A stretch of DNA of 64,000 nucleotides from Stagnihabitans lacustris (GCF_025950525.1 NZ_JAPDGS010000006.1:180955-244954), one strand, 5' to 3'; positions 36,343 to 46,295 are shown, numbered from the stretch's first letter. Translations and numbers: made by a program. The notes: generated by a model from the sequence alone, not told the origin.

Positions 36343-37257
36343 ATGGCGGGACACCTGAAAACAGGGCCCGTGGCGGTTTTGATGGGCGGACTCTCGGCCG
36401 AACGCGAAGTTTCGCTTTCGTCGGGGGCGCAATGTGCCCAAGCGCTGCGGGATGCAGGATATGACGTGGTCGAGATCGACGCCGGTCGGGATCTGGCCGC
36501 GCGTCTGGCTGACCTGAAGCCCGCCGTCGTGTTCAATGCGCTTCATGGCCGTTGGGGCGAGGACGGCTGCGTCCAGGGTCTGCTGGAGTGGTTGGCCATT
36601 CCCTATACCCATTCGGGCGTAAGGGCCTCGTCGCTGGCCATGGACAAGACCGCGGCCAAGGCGGCCTTTCAGGCGGCGGGGCTGCCGGTTGTGACCTCGG
36701 TCCTGGCGCGGCGCGACCAGGTGGCGGCGGCCCATATCATGCAGCCGCCCTATGTGGTGAAGCCCAACAACGAGGGATCGTCTGTCGGCATCTATATCGT
36801 CCATCCGGGCTCGAACGCGCCCCGCCTGGCCGAGACGATGCCCGAGGAAGTCATGGTCGAAACCTATGCGCCGGGGCGGGAACTGACGGTTGCGGTTCTG
36901 GGCGGCCGGGCCTTGACGGTGACGGATATCCTGACCCAAGGCTGGTATGATTACGACGCAAAATATGCGCCGGGGGGCTCTCGGCATGTGATCCCGGCGC
37001 AGGTCCCGGACGAAATCGCCGCGGCCTGCATGGATTACGCCCTGCGCGCCCATCGCGCCTTGGGCTGCCGGGGCCTGTCGCGCACCGATCTGCGCTGGGA
37101 CGAGGCCCGCGGGCTGGATGGCCTGATCCTGCTGGAGACCAACACCCAGCCCGGCATGACGCCGACGTCGCTGGCCCCCGAACAGGCGGCCTATTGCGGC
37201 ATCTCTTTCCCCGCGCTGTGCGCCTGGCTGGTGGAGGATGCCTCGTGCAATCGCTAG
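36343..37257 (+). CDS. ddl: D-alanine--D-alanine ligase
   Basis: A 304-residue ATP-grasp ligase making the D-Ala-D-Ala dipeptide of the peptidoglycan stem. [14 protein letters not shown] (about 15-28), [12 protein letters not shown] (66-77), the ATP-binding [12 protein letters not shown] and the metal site [15 protein letters not shown] are all present. The last 13 bp overlap the start of ftsQ, an arrangement that favours reinitiation. Ddl-B type by its place in the cluster. Confidence 0.96.
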   Translation: MAGHLKTGPVAVLMGGLSAEREVSLSSGAQCAQALRDAGYDVVEIDAGRDLAARLADLKPAVVFNALHGRWGEDGCVQGLLEWLAIPYTHSGVRASSLAMDKTAAKAAFQAAGLPVVTSVLARRDQVAAAHIMQPPYVVKPNNEGSSVGIYIVHPGSNAPRLAETMPEEVMVETYAPGRELTVAVLGGRALTVTDILTQGWYDYDAKYAPGGSRHVIPAQVPDEIAAACMDYALRAHRALGCRGLSRTDLRWDEARGLDGLILLETNTQPGMTPTSLAPEQAAYCGISFPALCAWLVEDASCNR

Positions 37258-38126
37258 GCCGCGCCATCCCCCTGCGTCGCGACCCGGCGCCGTCCCGTTG
37301 GGCCTACCGGATGCAGCGCCTGTGGCTGACGCCGCTGTTTCGGGCCGGGATGCGGGTGGGGCTGCCGGTCTTTGTCGTCGTGCTGGTGGGTGGCGTCTAT
37401 CTGTCCGACACCGTGCGGCGCGAGAATATGGGCGCGATGATCGCTACGATGCGCGACAAGGTGGCCGAACGCCCGATCTTCATGGTCAAGCTGTTGTCGA
37501 TCACCGGCGCCTCGCCCGAACTGGCCGATGCGGTCCGCGCCCGGCTGGATGTGAAATTGCCGCAAAGCTCGTTGGACCTGGACCTGGATGCAATCCGCGA
37601 GGCGGCGGAGCGTCTGGATGCGGTGCAAGGCGCCGTGGTCCGCCTGGGCGCCGCCAATGTGCTGGAGGTCCAGATCACCGAGCGTACCCCCGCCTGGGTC
37701 TGGCGGTCGGAAGCCGGGCTGATGATGCTGGACGCTTCGGGCCACCGCATCGCCGGCCTGACCACGCGCGCCGACCGCGCCGACCTGCCGCTGGTCGCAG
37801 GCCAGGGCGCCGATACCGCCATCCCCGAGGCGCAAGCGATCCTTGCGGCCTCTCCTTGGGCCAAGCGTGTCCGCGGTCTGGTCCGGGTTTCGGATCGGCG
37901 CTGGGACATCGTGCTGGACCGCAACCAGACCGTGCTTTTGCCCGCCCATGACCCGGTCGCCGCCGTCCAGGCCCTGGCCAGCCTTGACCATGCCGAAGAC
38001 ATTCTTTCCCGCGATTTGACCGCAATCGACATGCGCAACCCGGATCGTCCGGTGCTGCGCCTTACCCCCTATGCCCTTGATGCCCTGCGCACGCAGGCCT
38101 CTGATATGCCGGAGCCCCAACTATGA
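37245..38126 (+). CDS. ftsQ: cell division protein FtsQ
   Basis: A 293-residue single-pass divisome protein. One membrane segment (about 36-57, [18 protein letters not shown]) precedes the periplasmic POTRA domain (about 75-140) and beta domain. Start set at GTG 37245 ([22 protein letters not shown]), because GGAGG lies seven bases upstream and RRDPAPSR matches FtsQ starts in related genera. Upstream sequence in this frame belongs to ddl. It overlaps ftsA by four bases (ATGA). Confidence 0.92.
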   Translation: MQSLGRAIPLRRDPAPSRWAYRMQRLWLTPLFRAGMRVGLPVFVVVLVGGVYLSDTVRRENMGAMIATMRDKVAERPIFMVKLLSITGASPELADAVRARLDVKLPQSSLDLDLDAIREAAERLDAVQGAVVRLGAANVLEVQITERTPAWVWRSEAGLMMLDASGHRIAGLTTRADRADLPLVAGQGADTAIPEAQAILAASPWAKRVRGLVRVSDRRWDIVLDRNQTVLLPAHDPVAAVQALASLDHAEDILSRDLTAIDMRNPDRPVLRLTPYALDALRTQASDMPEPQL

Positions 38127-39457
38127 CCGATCTTTACCAGGCCCAACGTGCCATGCGGAACATGCGCCGCGCTGCCCTGCAACGCGGCGTGGTGGCGATC
38201 CTTGATGTGGGCACCTCGAAAATCGCCTGCCTGATCCTGCGCTTTGACGGGGTCGAGGATCAGGCCGAAAGCGATGGCATGGGGTCGATGGCCGGTCAGT
38301 CGAACTTTCGGGTGATCGGGGCGGCCACGACCAAATCGCGGGGCGTGCGGTTCGGGGAAATCAGCGCCATGAACGAGACCGAACGCGCCATCCGCACCGC
38401 CGTTCAGGCCGCGCAAAAGATGGCGAATGTGCGGGTCGATCACTGCATCGTCTGCTTTTCGGGCGGCGAGGCGCGCAGCTATGGCTTGGCTGGCGAAATC
38501 GTGCTGGAAGACGGTGTGGTCAAGGACAGCGACGTGGGCCGCGTTCTGGCCGCCTGCGATCTGCCCGACATCGGCGAGGGGCGTGAGGTCATCCATGCCC
38601 AGCCGGTGAACTTCGCGCTGGATCACCGCTCGGGTCTTGGCGATCCGCGCGACCAGATCGGCAACCGTCTGGCTTGCGACCTGCATCTTCTGTCGGTCGA
38701 TGCTTCGGTCGTGCAGAACCTGTTGCATTGCATCAAGCGCTGCGACCTGGAATTGGCGGGCATCGCCTCTTCGGCCTATGTGTCCGGCATTTCGGCCCTG
38801 GTTGAAGACGAGCGCGAATTGGGCGCCGCCTGCATCGACATGGGCGGCGGGTCGACCGGCATCAGCTTTTTCATGAAGAAACACATGATCTTTGCGGATT
38901 CGGTGCGGTTGGGCGGCGATCACGTCACCAGCGATATCGCGCAAGGGTTGCAAGTGCCCTTCGCGGTGGCCGAACGCATCAAGACCAAGCACGGCGGGGT
39001 TCATGCGACCTCGATGGACGACCGCGAGATGATCGAGATCGGCGGCGACAGCGGCGACTGGGAAAAGGACCGCCGCCAGATCAGCCGGACCGAGCTGATC
39101 GGCATCATCCGCCCGCGTGTCGAAGAGATACTGGAACAGGTGGCCGAACGGCTGGAGGCCGCGGGCTTTGAAAGCCTGCCCAGCCAGCAAATCGTGTTGA
39201 CGGGCGGCGCAAGCCAGATCCCGGGCTTGGACGGTCTGGCCAGCCGCATCCTGGGGCAAAGGGTGCGCATGGGGCGGCCCTTGCGCGTTCAGGGCCTGCC
39301 GCAAGCGGCCACGGGGGCGTCTTTCGCCTCGACCGTGGGCCTGTGCCTCTTTGCCGCCCATCCGCAAGATGAGTGGTGGGATTTTGACATTCCGTCGGAA
39401 CGCTACCCGGCGCGGTCTTTGAAACGGGCGCTGAAATGGTTCAAGGACAACTGGTGA
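38123..39457 (+). CDS. ftsA: cell division protein FtsA
   Basis: A 444-residue actin-like ATPase that tethers FtsZ to the membrane. ATP-binding signatures GVVAILDVGTSKIACLIL and CIDMGGGSTGISFF, the 1C domain, and LTGGASQIPGLDGLASRIL are present. The C-terminus ends with the amphipathic membrane-binding helix SLKRALKWFKDNW. Coupled to ftsQ by ATGA. Followed by a 210-bp gap, so ftsZ probably also has its own promoter. Confidence 0.96.
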   Translation: MTDLYQAQRAMRNMRRAALQRGVVAILDVGTSKIACLILRFDGVEDQAESDGMGSMAGQSNFRVIGAATTKSRGVRFGEISAMNETERAIRTAVQAAQKMANVRVDHCIVCFSGGEARSYGLAGEIVLEDGVVKDSDVGRVLAACDLPDIGEGREVIHAQPVNFALDHRSGLGDPRDQIGNRLACDLHLLSVDASVVQNLLHCIKRCDLELAGIASSAYVSGISALVEDERELGAACIDMGGGSTGISFFMKKHMIFADSVRLGGDHVTSDIAQGLQVPFAVAERIKTKHGGVHATSMDDREMIEIGGDSGDWEKDRRQISRTELIGIIRPRVEEILEQVAERLEAAGFESLPSQQIVLTGGASQIPGLDGLASRILGQRVRMGRPLRVQGLPQAATGASFASTVGLCLFAAHPQDEWWDFDIPSERYPARSLKRALKWFKDNW

Positions 39458-39667
39458 ACGCTAATTGCGGTGGTCACCCCGAAATCCCGGGCCCTTATCG
39501 GCGTCAATCCCCATATTTTGTGGGGTTAGCGATGTTTTTTCGTGACCTTGGCCGCGCGCTTAGGTAGAATCACATTTAATGAGGCGTTTGCCATGGTTCT
39601 GGCGGCGCAAGTAACAGAGTAAAAGTCGCGAAACAGCGGCGGTGGCAAAGAAACGGCGGGACATCAC
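39458..39667. other. 210-bp ftsA-ftsZ intergenic region
   Basis: This is locally less GC-rich than its surroundings (CCCCATATTTTGTGGGGTTAG near 39511 and CACATTTAATGAGG near 39572), as expected of a promoter region. No perfect CtrA-type TTAA-N7-TTAA site was found. The string CCCCAtattttgtGGGG is a short inverted repeat. Confidence 0.4.
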
Positions 39668-41215
39668 ATGGCTTTGAATCTGACGCTCGATAATGTGCAT
39701 GAGGAACTGAAGCCGCGCATCACGGTCTTCGGGGTCGGCGGGGCAGGCGGCAACGCGGTCAACAACATGATCGAAAAGGCGCTTGAGGGCGTCGAATTCG
39801 TTGTGGCCAACACCGACGCCCAGGCGCTGCAGCAAAGCCGGTCCGGTCACAAGATCCAGATCGGGTTGAAAGTCACCGAGGGCCTTGGCGCCGGTGCCCG
39901 TCCCTCGGTCGGCGCGGCGGCGGCTGAAGAGTCGATCGAACAGATCGTCGATCACCTGGCGGGCGCGCATATGTGCTTTATCACCGCGGGCATGGGGGGT
40001 GGCACCGGGACCGGGGCCGCGCCGATCATCGCGCAGGCTGCCCGGGAACTGGGCGTGCTGACTGTCGGCGTCGTGACCAAGCCCTTCCAGTTCGAAGGCA
40101 ACAAGCGGATGCGTCAGGCCGAAGAGGGCATCGAGGCCCTGCAAAAGGTCGTGGACACTCTTATTGTCATTCCGAACCAGAACCTCTTCCGTCTGGCGAA
40201 TGAACGCACGACCTTTACCGAAGCCTTCGCCATGGCCGATGACGTGCTGTATCAGGGCGTCAAGGGCGTGACCGATCTGATGGTCCGTCCGGGCCTGATC
40301 AATCTGGACTTCGCGGACGTGCGCGCCGTGATGGACGAGATGGGCAAGGCGATGATGGGCACCGGCGAGGCCTCGGGCCAGGACCGCGCGGTTCAGGCGG
40401 CGGAAAAGGCGATTGCCAACCCGCTTCTGGACGAAATCAGCCTGCATGGCGCCAAGGGTGTGTTGATCAACATCACCGGCGGCTATGACCTGACGCTGTT
40501 CGAACTGGACGAAGCGGCCAATATCATCCGTGAAAAGGTCGATCCCGAGGCGAATATCATCGTCGGCTCCACGCTGGACCCGTCGCTGGATGGCGTGCTG
40601 CGCGTGTCGGTCGTGGCCACCGGCATCGACCTCAAGGCCCGCGCCGAAGCGCCGGTCCGTCGCCCCGTCGAACAGCCGAAAGCCGCGGTCGCCGCCCGTC
40701 CCGCGCCTCAGCCCGAGCCGATGCAACTGACCCAGCCGACCTTTGAGCCCAAGGCTTTTGAGGCCAAGCCCGAGCCGATCACCTTCCGCGCCCCCGAGCC
40801 GGAGCCCGAGATCGAAGAGGAAATGCCCGCCCCGGCCTATCGCCCGGCGCCGGAACAGCGCGCCGCCGCCGGGATGCGTGAGCCCGACGCCTCGACCTTC
40901 ATCGCACCGCGTCCGCGCGCGATGGGCACGCCCTCGCCCGAGGCCATGGCGCGTCTGCAAGCGGCCGTGTCCAAGACCCCGGCGGCGCCCTCTGCGGCCC
41001 GCCCGACCGCGCCCGCGCCGAAACCCGCCGCAAAGCCCGTGGCCGAACGTCCGCGCTTTGGCATCGGCGGGCTGATCAACCGCATGTCGGGCTCTCATGC
41101 CGAGGCGGCGCCCGCGCGCCAGCAACCGGCCGTGTCCTACGACGAGGAAAACGAGCCCGCGACCGATCAGGACCGGATGGAAATCCCGGCCTTCCTGCGC
41201 CGCCAGGCCAACTGA
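39668..41215 (+). CDS. ftsZ: cell division protein FtsZ
   Basis: A 515-residue tubulin-like GTPase. [14 protein letters not shown] at 21-34, the tubulin signature [10 protein letters not shown] at 110-119, and the T7-loop synergy region [11 protein letters not shown] are present. After about residue 320 a Pro/Ala/Glu-rich linker of roughly 175 residues leads to the C-terminal peptide [14 protein letters not shown] that binds FtsA. The long linker is normal for Rhodobacterales. A strong terminator follows. Confidence 0.97.
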   Translation: MALNLTLDNVHEELKPRITVFGVGGAGGNAVNNMIEKALEGVEFVVANTDAQALQQSRSGHKIQIGLKVTEGLGAGARPSVGAAAAEESIEQIVDHLAGAHMCFITAGMGGGTGTGAAPIIAQAARELGVLTVGVVTKPFQFEGNKRMRQAEEGIEALQKVVDTLIVIPNQNLFRLANERTTFTEAFAMADDVLYQGVKGVTDLMVRPGLINLDFADVRAVMDEMGKAMMGTGEASGQDRAVQAAEKAIANPLLDEISLHGAKGVLINITGGYDLTLFELDEAANIIREKVDPEANIIVGSTLDPSLDGVLRVSVVATGIDLKARAEAPVRRPVEQPKAAVAARPAPQPEPMQLTQPTFEPKAFEAKPEPITFRAPEPEPEIEEEMPAPAYRPAPEQRAAAGMREPDASTFIAPRPRAMGTPSPEAMARLQAAVSKTPAAPSAARPTAPAPKPAAKPVAERPRFGIGGLINRMSGSHAEAAPARQQPAVSYDEENEPATDQDRMEIPAFLRRQAN

Positions 41216-41237
41216 ACCTGACTTCACGAAATGTTAC

Positions 41238-41268
41238 ACCGGGGCGCCTTTGCGCCCCGGTTTTGTTT
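41238..41268 (+). terminator. intrinsic terminator after ftsZ
   Basis: A perfect stem ACCGGGGCGC/GCGCCCCGGT around CTTT, followed by TTTGTTT. It ends the ftsZ transcript 20 bp after the stop, so lpxC must have its own promoter in the following 140 bp. Confidence 0.9.
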
Positions 41269-41411
41269 CATTTACAGGCGGTTCCGGCAAGTTTCAGGCC
41301 CTGTTACATTGAGTCATAAAGAGTGAGTTGTTTGTGCTGCAGCTGCATCCTAAACCCATTCGTAACAAGGGGCGATTCCGTCCCCAGATGTGGTAGATCA
41401 GAGGCGTGACC

Positions 41412-42329
41412 TTGCAGCATACGGTGAAGTCATCGGTGACGTTTGACGGGACGGGCCTGCACTCTGGCCAGCCTGTCCGCATGGTCCTGCATCCCGCCGC
41501 CCCTGACAGCGGCATCCGGTTCATCCGCACCGACATCCGCGACCTGGACCCCGTGGTCCCGGCGCGCTGGGATGTTGTGGTGCCCTCGGCGCTTTGCACC
41601 CTGGTGGCCAACGAGGACGGCGTGTCCGTCTCGACCATCGAACATATCATGGCGGCCTTGGCGGGTCTGGCGATCTGGAACGTCGAGATCCATATCGACG
41701 GGCCGGAAGTGCCGATCATGGACGGTTCCGCCGCGCCTTTCGTGGCCGGGATCATGGCCAAGGGCATCACCGCGCTGAATGCGCCGTCGCGCACCCTGCG
41801 CGTGCTGCGCGCCGTCGAAGTGCGCCAGGGCGAGGCCTGGGCCCGGCTGGAGCCCGCCTCCATGCTGGAAATCGACTTCCGCATCGACTTTGCCGAGCCC
41901 GCGATCGGCACGCAGTCGCGCGCCTTGAACATGGCCAATGGCGCCTTTGTCCGCGAGCTGTGCGACAGCCGCACCTTCTGCCGTCAGGCCGATGTCGATG
42001 CGATGCGGGCGCAGGGCCTGGCCCTGGGCGGCACGCTGGACAACGCCGTGGTCTTTGACGGCGCGCAAATCCTGTCCCCCGGCGGCCTGCGCCACGCCGA
42101 CGAGCCCGTTCGTCACAAAATGCTGGACGCTTTGGGCGACCTCGCCCTGGCCGGCGCGCCCCTGATGGCACGCTATACCGGCAACCGCGCGGGCCATGCG
42201 ATGACCAACCGCCTGTTGCGCGCGCTTTTCGCCGAAGGCGCGGTGGAACTGGACGATTGCGACGCCTTCGTCACTGGCAAGCTGCCCGGCATCGGTGTCC
42301 ATGCCGGCGACTTGCACTGGTTGGCCTGA
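41412..42329 (+). CDS. lpxC: UDP-3-O-acyl-N-acetylglucosamine deacetylase
   Basis: A 305-residue zinc deacetylase, the committed step of lipid A synthesis. Zinc-binding EHIMAALAG and DEPVRHKMLDALGDLALAG are present, with the catalytic His/Asp near the C-terminal GNRAGHAMTNRLLRALF. Start set at TTG 41412 (M-QHTVKSSVTFDGTGLHSG): GAGG at 41401-41404 gives seven-base spacing and the N-terminus then matches the MQxTLK... family start. The GTG at 41406 would leave one base of spacing. Low-efficiency TTG initiation may limit this dosage-sensitive enzyme. Confidence 0.93.
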   Translation: MQHTVKSSVTFDGTGLHSGQPVRMVLHPAAPDSGIRFIRTDIRDLDPVVPARWDVVVPSALCTLVANEDGVSVSTIEHIMAALAGLAIWNVEIHIDGPEVPIMDGSAAPFVAGIMAKGITALNAPSRTLRVLRAVEVRQGEAWARLEPASMLEIDFRIDFAEPAIGTQSRALNMANGAFVRELCDSRTFCRQADVDAMRAQGLALGGTLDNAVVFDGAQILSPGGLRHADEPVRHKMLDALGDLALAGAPLMARYTGNRAGHAMTNRLLRALFAEGAVELDDCDAFVTGKLPGIGVHAGDLHWLA

Positions 42330-42482
42330 AAGATTGGCGGGCCCAAAGGAATGGCAGGCCTGAAAGGTCGAAAGCCATTTTGCGCCCGCCATTTTTCTAT
42401 GCTAGGACGGGGCAAAGCAGGGGGCGAGGCCTTCGGTAAAGCAGAGGGCAGGGCCCTCGGGGTTTCGGGATTTGATACCGTG

Positions 42483-43328
42483 ATGGCAGGGTTGAAGGCA
42501 GGTGCGGCAAAGGGTCTGGCCATGGGCGCGACCCTTGCGCTTTTGGTCGCCTGTGCAGCAAAGACACCGGAACAGCAGGATCTTTCGGCCTTTACCGCCG
42601 AAGAGATCTTTCAGCGCGGCGAATATGAACTCTCGGCCAAGACCAGCCCCAAAACCGCGATCCCCTATTTCCAAGAGGTCGAGCGGCTTTACCCCTATAG
42701 CGAATATGCCAAGCGCGCCTTGGTGATGCAGGCCTTTACCCTGCATCAGACCCGCCAATACGAAGAGGCCCGCGCCGCCGCCCAACGCTATGTCGACTTC
42801 TATCCCGCGGGCGAGGATATCGCCTATGCGCATTACCTTCTGGCCCTGTCCTATTACGACCAGATCGACGAGGTCGGCCGCGATCAGGGCCTGACCTTCC
42901 AGGCGCTGCAGGCCTTGCGCGTGGTGATCGAAGACTATCCCGACAGCGAATATGCCAAGTCGGCGATGCTGAAATTTGACCTGGCTTTCGACCATCTGGC
43001 CGCCAAGGACATGGAGATCGGGCGTTACTATCTGCGCGGCCGTCACTATGCCGCCGCGCTGAACCGCTTCCGCACCGTCGTGCAGGATTACCAGACGACG
43101 TCCCACACGCCCGAGGCGCTGTTGCGCATCGTCGAATGTTACATCGGCCTGGGTCTGCCCGACGAGGCGCAGACGGCAGGCGCGGTGCTGGGCTATAATT
43201 ACCAAAGCTCTCCCTTCTATCAGGACGCCTTCAACCTGTTGAAAAAGCAGGGTCTGGCGCCCGAGGCCAAGGGGACCTCCTGGCTGTCGACGATCTATCG
43301 CCAGATGGTCAAGGGCGAGTGGCTGTGA
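42483..43328 (+). CDS. bamD: outer membrane assembly lipoprotein BamD
   Basis: A 281-residue TPR lipoprotein of the BAM complex that inserts beta-barrels. The lipobox LLVACAAK puts the lipidated Cys near residue 24, and tetratricopeptide-like repeats follow (AIPYFQEVERLYPYSEYAKRALVMQAF and DSEYAKSAMLKFDLAFDHL). Start set at ATG 42483 (MAGLKAGAAKGLAM), which gives a normal signal peptide; no strong ribosome-binding site is visible. The open frame upstream is not conserved-looking. Between lpxC and recN, a common Rhodobacterales order. Confidence 0.94.
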   Translation: MAGLKAGAAKGLAMGATLALLVACAAKTPEQQDLSAFTAEEIFQRGEYELSAKTSPKTAIPYFQEVERLYPYSEYAKRALVMQAFTLHQTRQYEEARAAAQRYVDFYPAGEDIAYAHYLLALSYYDQIDEVGRDQGLTFQALQALRVVIEDYPDSEYAKSAMLKFDLAFDHLAAKDMEIGRYYLRGRHYAAALNRFRTVVQDYQTTSHTPEALLRIVECYIGLGLPDEAQTAGAVLGYNYQSSPFYQDAFNLLKKQGLAPEAKGTSWLSTIYRQMVKGEWL

Positions 43329-43329
43329 T

Positions 43330-43349
43330 GGTGCGTGAGATCACGCACC
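43330..43349. repeat. perfect palindrome between bamD and recN
   Basis: GGTGCGTGA/TCACGCACC with a two-base centre GA, starting two bases after the bamD stop and ending 15 bases before recN, and followed by CTACCC. Similar GTAGGGTGCGTGA palindromes are, as I recall, frequent in Rhodobacterales intergenic DNA. Confidence 0.75.
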
Positions 43350-43364
43350 CTACCCAAGGCTGAT

Positions 43365-45005
43365 ATGCTCCGTTCCCTTGAAATCCGCGATGTGCTGATC
43401 ATCGACCGGCTGGCGCTGGACTTCCTGCCCGGGCTGAATGTGCTGACGGGTGAAACCGGGGCGGGCAAGTCGATCCTGCTGGACGCTTTGGGCTTTGTGC
43501 TGGGCTGGCGGGGCAGGGCGGATCTGGTGCGCCAGGGCGCGGCACAGGGTGAGGTGACGGCGGTGTTTGACCTGTCGCCGGATCATGCGGCGCGGGGGGT
43601 CTTGGCGGCTGCGGGGATCGAGGCTGACGATGACCTGATTTTGCGCCGGGTGAACTCTGCCGATGGGCGCAAGACGGCCTGGGTGAACGACCGCCGCGTC
43701 TCGGGCGAGGTGTTGCGCGACCTGTCCGACGTGCTGGTCGAACTGCATGGCCAGCATGACGACCGCGGGCTTTTGAACCCGAGGGGCCATCGGCTGTTGC
43801 TGGATGCCTTTGCCGGGCTGGATCTTTCGGGTCTGCGGGCGGCCTGGACCGCGCGGCGGGTGGCCGAAAGCGCCTTGGCTGAAGCCGAGGCGCGGTTGAC
43901 GGCGATCCGCTCCGAAGAGGAATGGTTGCGCCACGCGGTAGGCGAGTTGGACAAGCTGGACCCCAAGGCCGGCGAAGAGGCCAAGTTGGACGTCGAACGT
44001 CGGCTGATGCAGGGCGCCGCCCGCATCCGCGAGGATATCGCGCGGGCCCATAGCGTGCTGGCGCAGGGGGCAGAGCCTTCGTTGCAAGACGCGACGCGCT
44101 GGCTGGGCGGGGTCTCGGACAAGGCCGATGGCCGGCTTGAGGCGCCCTTGGCCGCCCTGGAACGCGCCATGGTCGAGCTGCAAGAGGCGCAATCGGGGGT
44201 CGAGGACTGCCTTGCCGCGCTGGACTTCAATCCCGCCACGCTGGAGGCCTGCGAAGAGCGGCTGTTCGCCATCCGCGCCATGGCCCGCAAGCATGGCGTC
44301 TTGCCCGATGACCTTGGCCCCCATGCCGACAAGCTGCGCCTGCGGCTGGAGACGTTGGACAGCGGCGAACGCGGCCTGATCAAGCTGCGCCAGGCGGTCA
44401 AGGATGCCGGGGCGGATTACGCGGCACGGGCCGCGGCGATGACGGCCGCGCGAGTTGCGGCGGGTGTGCGGCTGGATGCGGCGATGGCCGCCGAGCTTGC
44501 GCCTTTGAAGATGGAGCGGGCCGTGTTCCGCTCGGTGATCACCGAGGCTGCTCCGGGGCCGGATGGCGTCGATGAGGTGACATTCACCGTGGCGACCAAC
44601 CCCGGCGCGCCTGCGGGTCCTTTGAACAAGATCGCCTCGGGCGGGGAACTCTCGCGGTTTTTGCTGGCGCTGAAGGTCTGTTTGACGGGCGGGACACCGG
44701 GTCTGACGATGATCTTCGACGAGATCGACCGTGGTGTCGGCGGGGCCACCGCCGATGCGGTGGGGCGCCGCCTGGCGGCTCTGGCCTCGGGCGCCCAGGT
44801 GCTGGTCGTGACCCATTCGCCGCAGGTGGCGGCCTTGGGGGGGCATCATTGGCGCGTGGAAAAGCGCGTGGTCGAGGGGATGACCCTGTCGACCGTGGTG
44901 GCCTTGTCTGACGTAGAGCGGGTCGAGGAAATCGCCCGGATGCTGGCAGGTGACGTGATTTCCGATGCCGCGCGTGCGGCGGCACGGGCGCTGTTGGGGT
45001 CATGA
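43365..45005 (+). CDS. recN: DNA repair protein RecN
   Basis: A 546-residue SMC-like ATPase for double-strand-break repair. It begins MLRSLEIRDVLIIDRLALDF; Walker A GETGAGKSILLDAL is at about 31-44. A central coiled-coil arm (about 160-360) leads to signature ASGGELSRFLLALK and Walker B TMIFDEIDRGVGG. Start ATG 43365; upstream sequence in frame runs through the palindrome. No GAAC-N7-GAAC LexA box is present in the short gap, so SOS control at this position is not supported. Confidence 0.95.
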   Translation: MLRSLEIRDVLIIDRLALDFLPGLNVLTGETGAGKSILLDALGFVLGWRGRADLVRQGAAQGEVTAVFDLSPDHAARGVLAAAGIEADDDLILRRVNSADGRKTAWVNDRRVSGEVLRDLSDVLVELHGQHDDRGLLNPRGHRLLLDAFAGLDLSGLRAAWTARRVAESALAEAEARLTAIRSEEEWLRHAVGELDKLDPKAGEEAKLDVERRLMQGAARIREDIARAHSVLAQGAEPSLQDATRWLGGVSDKADGRLEAPLAALERAMVELQEAQSGVEDCLAALDFNPATLEACEERLFAIRAMARKHGVLPDDLGPHADKLRLRLETLDSGERGLIKLRQAVKDAGADYAARAAAMTAARVAAGVRLDAAMAAELAPLKMERAVFRSVITEAAPGPDGVDEVTFTVATNPGAPAGPLNKIASGGELSRFLLALKVCLTGGTPGLTMIFDEIDRGVGGATADAVGRRLAALASGAQVLVVTHSPQVAALGGHHWRVEKRVVEGMTLSTVVALSDVERVEEIARMLAGDVISDAARAAARALLGS

Positions 45006-45279
45006 CGCGGGGCCGGTGAAGCTTGGCCGGTGCAGCTATTCCGGTGCAGGTGTATCCGGGAGACCCCTGCGGCCTGACGGCCTTGGGGTCTCCCGGAGGA
45101 CGCGGGGGGCTTTCGCCCCCCGCCCCCCCCAACCAAAAGGGCGCACGCGCCCCTTTGGAAACCCCGTGAATATTTCGGCCAGTATGAAAGCGGGGAACGG
45201 GTCAGGCGGCGCGATCAGGGCACGATGGCAATTTGGCCCCTTCATCTTTTCAAAAATATCCCCGCCGGAGGCGCAGCTT
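45006..45279. repeat. hairpins and paired AAATATCCC elements after recN (copies e and f)
   Basis: The hairpin TCCGGGAGACCCC/GGGGTCTCCCGGA is at 45055-45097 and GCGGGGGGC/GCCCCCCGC at 45102-45123. A third, one-mismatch hairpin is at about 45134-45158. Element copies face away from each other: minus-strand copy e at 45162-45190 (CTTTCATACTGGCC then GAAATATTCACGGGG) and plus-strand copy f at 45243-45271 (CATCTTTTCAAAAATATCCCC). No gene. Confidence 0.65.
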
Positions 45280-45657
45280 TCAAACTGCGATCAGCGCCCA
45301 GTTGACGGCGCGCCAGCCCTCGCGCGTGGCGACCAGCATGGCGGTCAGCTGACAGCCGATGCGGGGCAACTCGCGCCCCGCCTCATCCCTTGCGCCCGAG
45401 ACGACATAGCGCTGGGTCAGGATCGCAGCGCCGGGGCCAAGAGCGCGCAGCCGCGCTTTGCCAGTCACCAGTTTCGCGCCGGCAAAGATGCCTGCGAATT
45501 CCCCAGCCATGATCTGCTGAGCCTCATGCGCACCCTCGGCCACGGCCCCGGTCAGCGTCACGACATCGGCATCCGCGGTCAGCCAGGCGGCGATCGTCGC
45601 GGCATCTCCCTGGCCGAAGGCCGTCGCGAAAAGCTTGGGCAGGTCTTCCGGGGTCAT
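45280..45657 (-). CDS. NTF2/SnoaL-like small protein
   Basis: A 125-residue alpha-beta cone fold: the helix PEDLPKLFATAFGQGDAATIAAWLTADADVVTLTG is the characteristic N-terminus of SgcJ/EcaC or DUF4440-type NTF2-like proteins. The C-terminal strand VATREGWRAVNWALIAV fits too. Ligand or reaction unknown. Its ATG lies inside the stop of the DUF1638 gene (ATGA overlap), so it belongs to that transcript. Confidence 0.72.
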   Translation of the reverse strand: MTPEDLPKLFATAFGQGDAATIAAWLTADADVVTLTGAVAEGAHEAQQIMAGEFAGIFAGAKLVTGKARLRALGPGAAILTQRYVVSGARDEAGRELPRIGCQLTAMLVATREGWRAVNWALIAV

Positions 45658-46295
45658 TGCGCGGCCTTCGCAAGAAAGGGGACAAGGTCGCCATAGCCGG
45701 TGAAGCGGCGTTCATAGGCCAGGCCAAGGCGCGCGGCGCAGTCCTGCGCCTTGGCATCCAGGGCCGGATCATCGGTCTGCGCCTGATAGACCAGCTTGGT
45801 GTAATGGCCGAAATACATGTCGCGAAGTTGCGGGTGCCGGTCCAGCCCCATGGGCCGCCAGACAAAGGCGTCGAACTGCCGCACCAGGAAATCGGTCAGG
45901 TAAAAGGCGGTGAACTCGGTTTCCGAGAGTTCCGCAAAGGCCGCGTTGCCTTCAAAAAACGAATAACAATGGGGCCCTGCAATCATCTCGACGCCCAGTT
46001 CCTTGCACTTTTCCTGCAATTGACCGCCGGTGCCGCAATCGGCGTAAAGGACGAAGATCCGCTCATGCGAGGCGGCCCGCACAGCCTTTTCGACCTCGGC
46101 CGTGATCTTGTCGGGGTAAAGATGCAGCTTGGCCGGCAGGCATTGCAAGTCCAGGTGATCCCAGCCATTGGCGCGTTTCACCGCCAGAACCTCATGCGCC
46201 AAGGCGCCGCAGGCCAGAACCAGCACGCGGCCGCCGCTGGGGGCAAGGCCGGTTTCGGTCAGGGTAAGGTCATCTGGCAGGGGGGCGTTCTCCAT
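45654..46295 (-). CDS. DUF1638-family protein
   Basis: A 213-residue protein of the DUF1638 family, which I associate with corrinoid methyltransferase gene clusters. Segments VLVLACGALAHEVLAVKR, LYADCGTGGQLQEKCKELG and GPHCYSFFEG hold conserved Cys/His positions (C in LACG, DCG and HCY) that could bind a metal or corrinoid intermediate; this is inference. Start ATG 46295. It sits 108 bp downstream of the corrinoid protein gene with a terminator in between, so it may be expressed at a lower level. Confidence 0.82.
   Translation of the reverse strand: MENAPLPDDLTLTETGLAPSGGRVLVLACGALAHEVLAVKRANGWDHLDLQCLPAKLHLYPDKITAEVEKAVRAASHERIFVLYADCGTGGQLQEKCKELGVEMIAGPHCYSFFEGNAAFAELSETEFTAFYLTDFLVRQFDAFVWRPMGLDRHPQLRDMYFGHYTKLVYQAQTDDPALDAKAQDCAARLGLAYERRFTGYGDLVPFLAKAAQ

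Noticed and set aside
39458..39667. CtrA site in the ftsZ promoter region
   Set aside because: No TTAA-N7-TTAA; only TTTAATG and a short CCCCA/GGGG inverted repeat were seen.
42351..42482. Longer BamD N-terminus
   Set aside because: It would bury the lipobox more than 60 residues inside; the start at 42483 gives a normal signal peptide.
43329..43364. LexA (SOS) box before recN
   Set aside because: No GAAC-N7-GAAC or GTTC-N7-GTTC spacing in the gap; the palindrome there has a different sequence.
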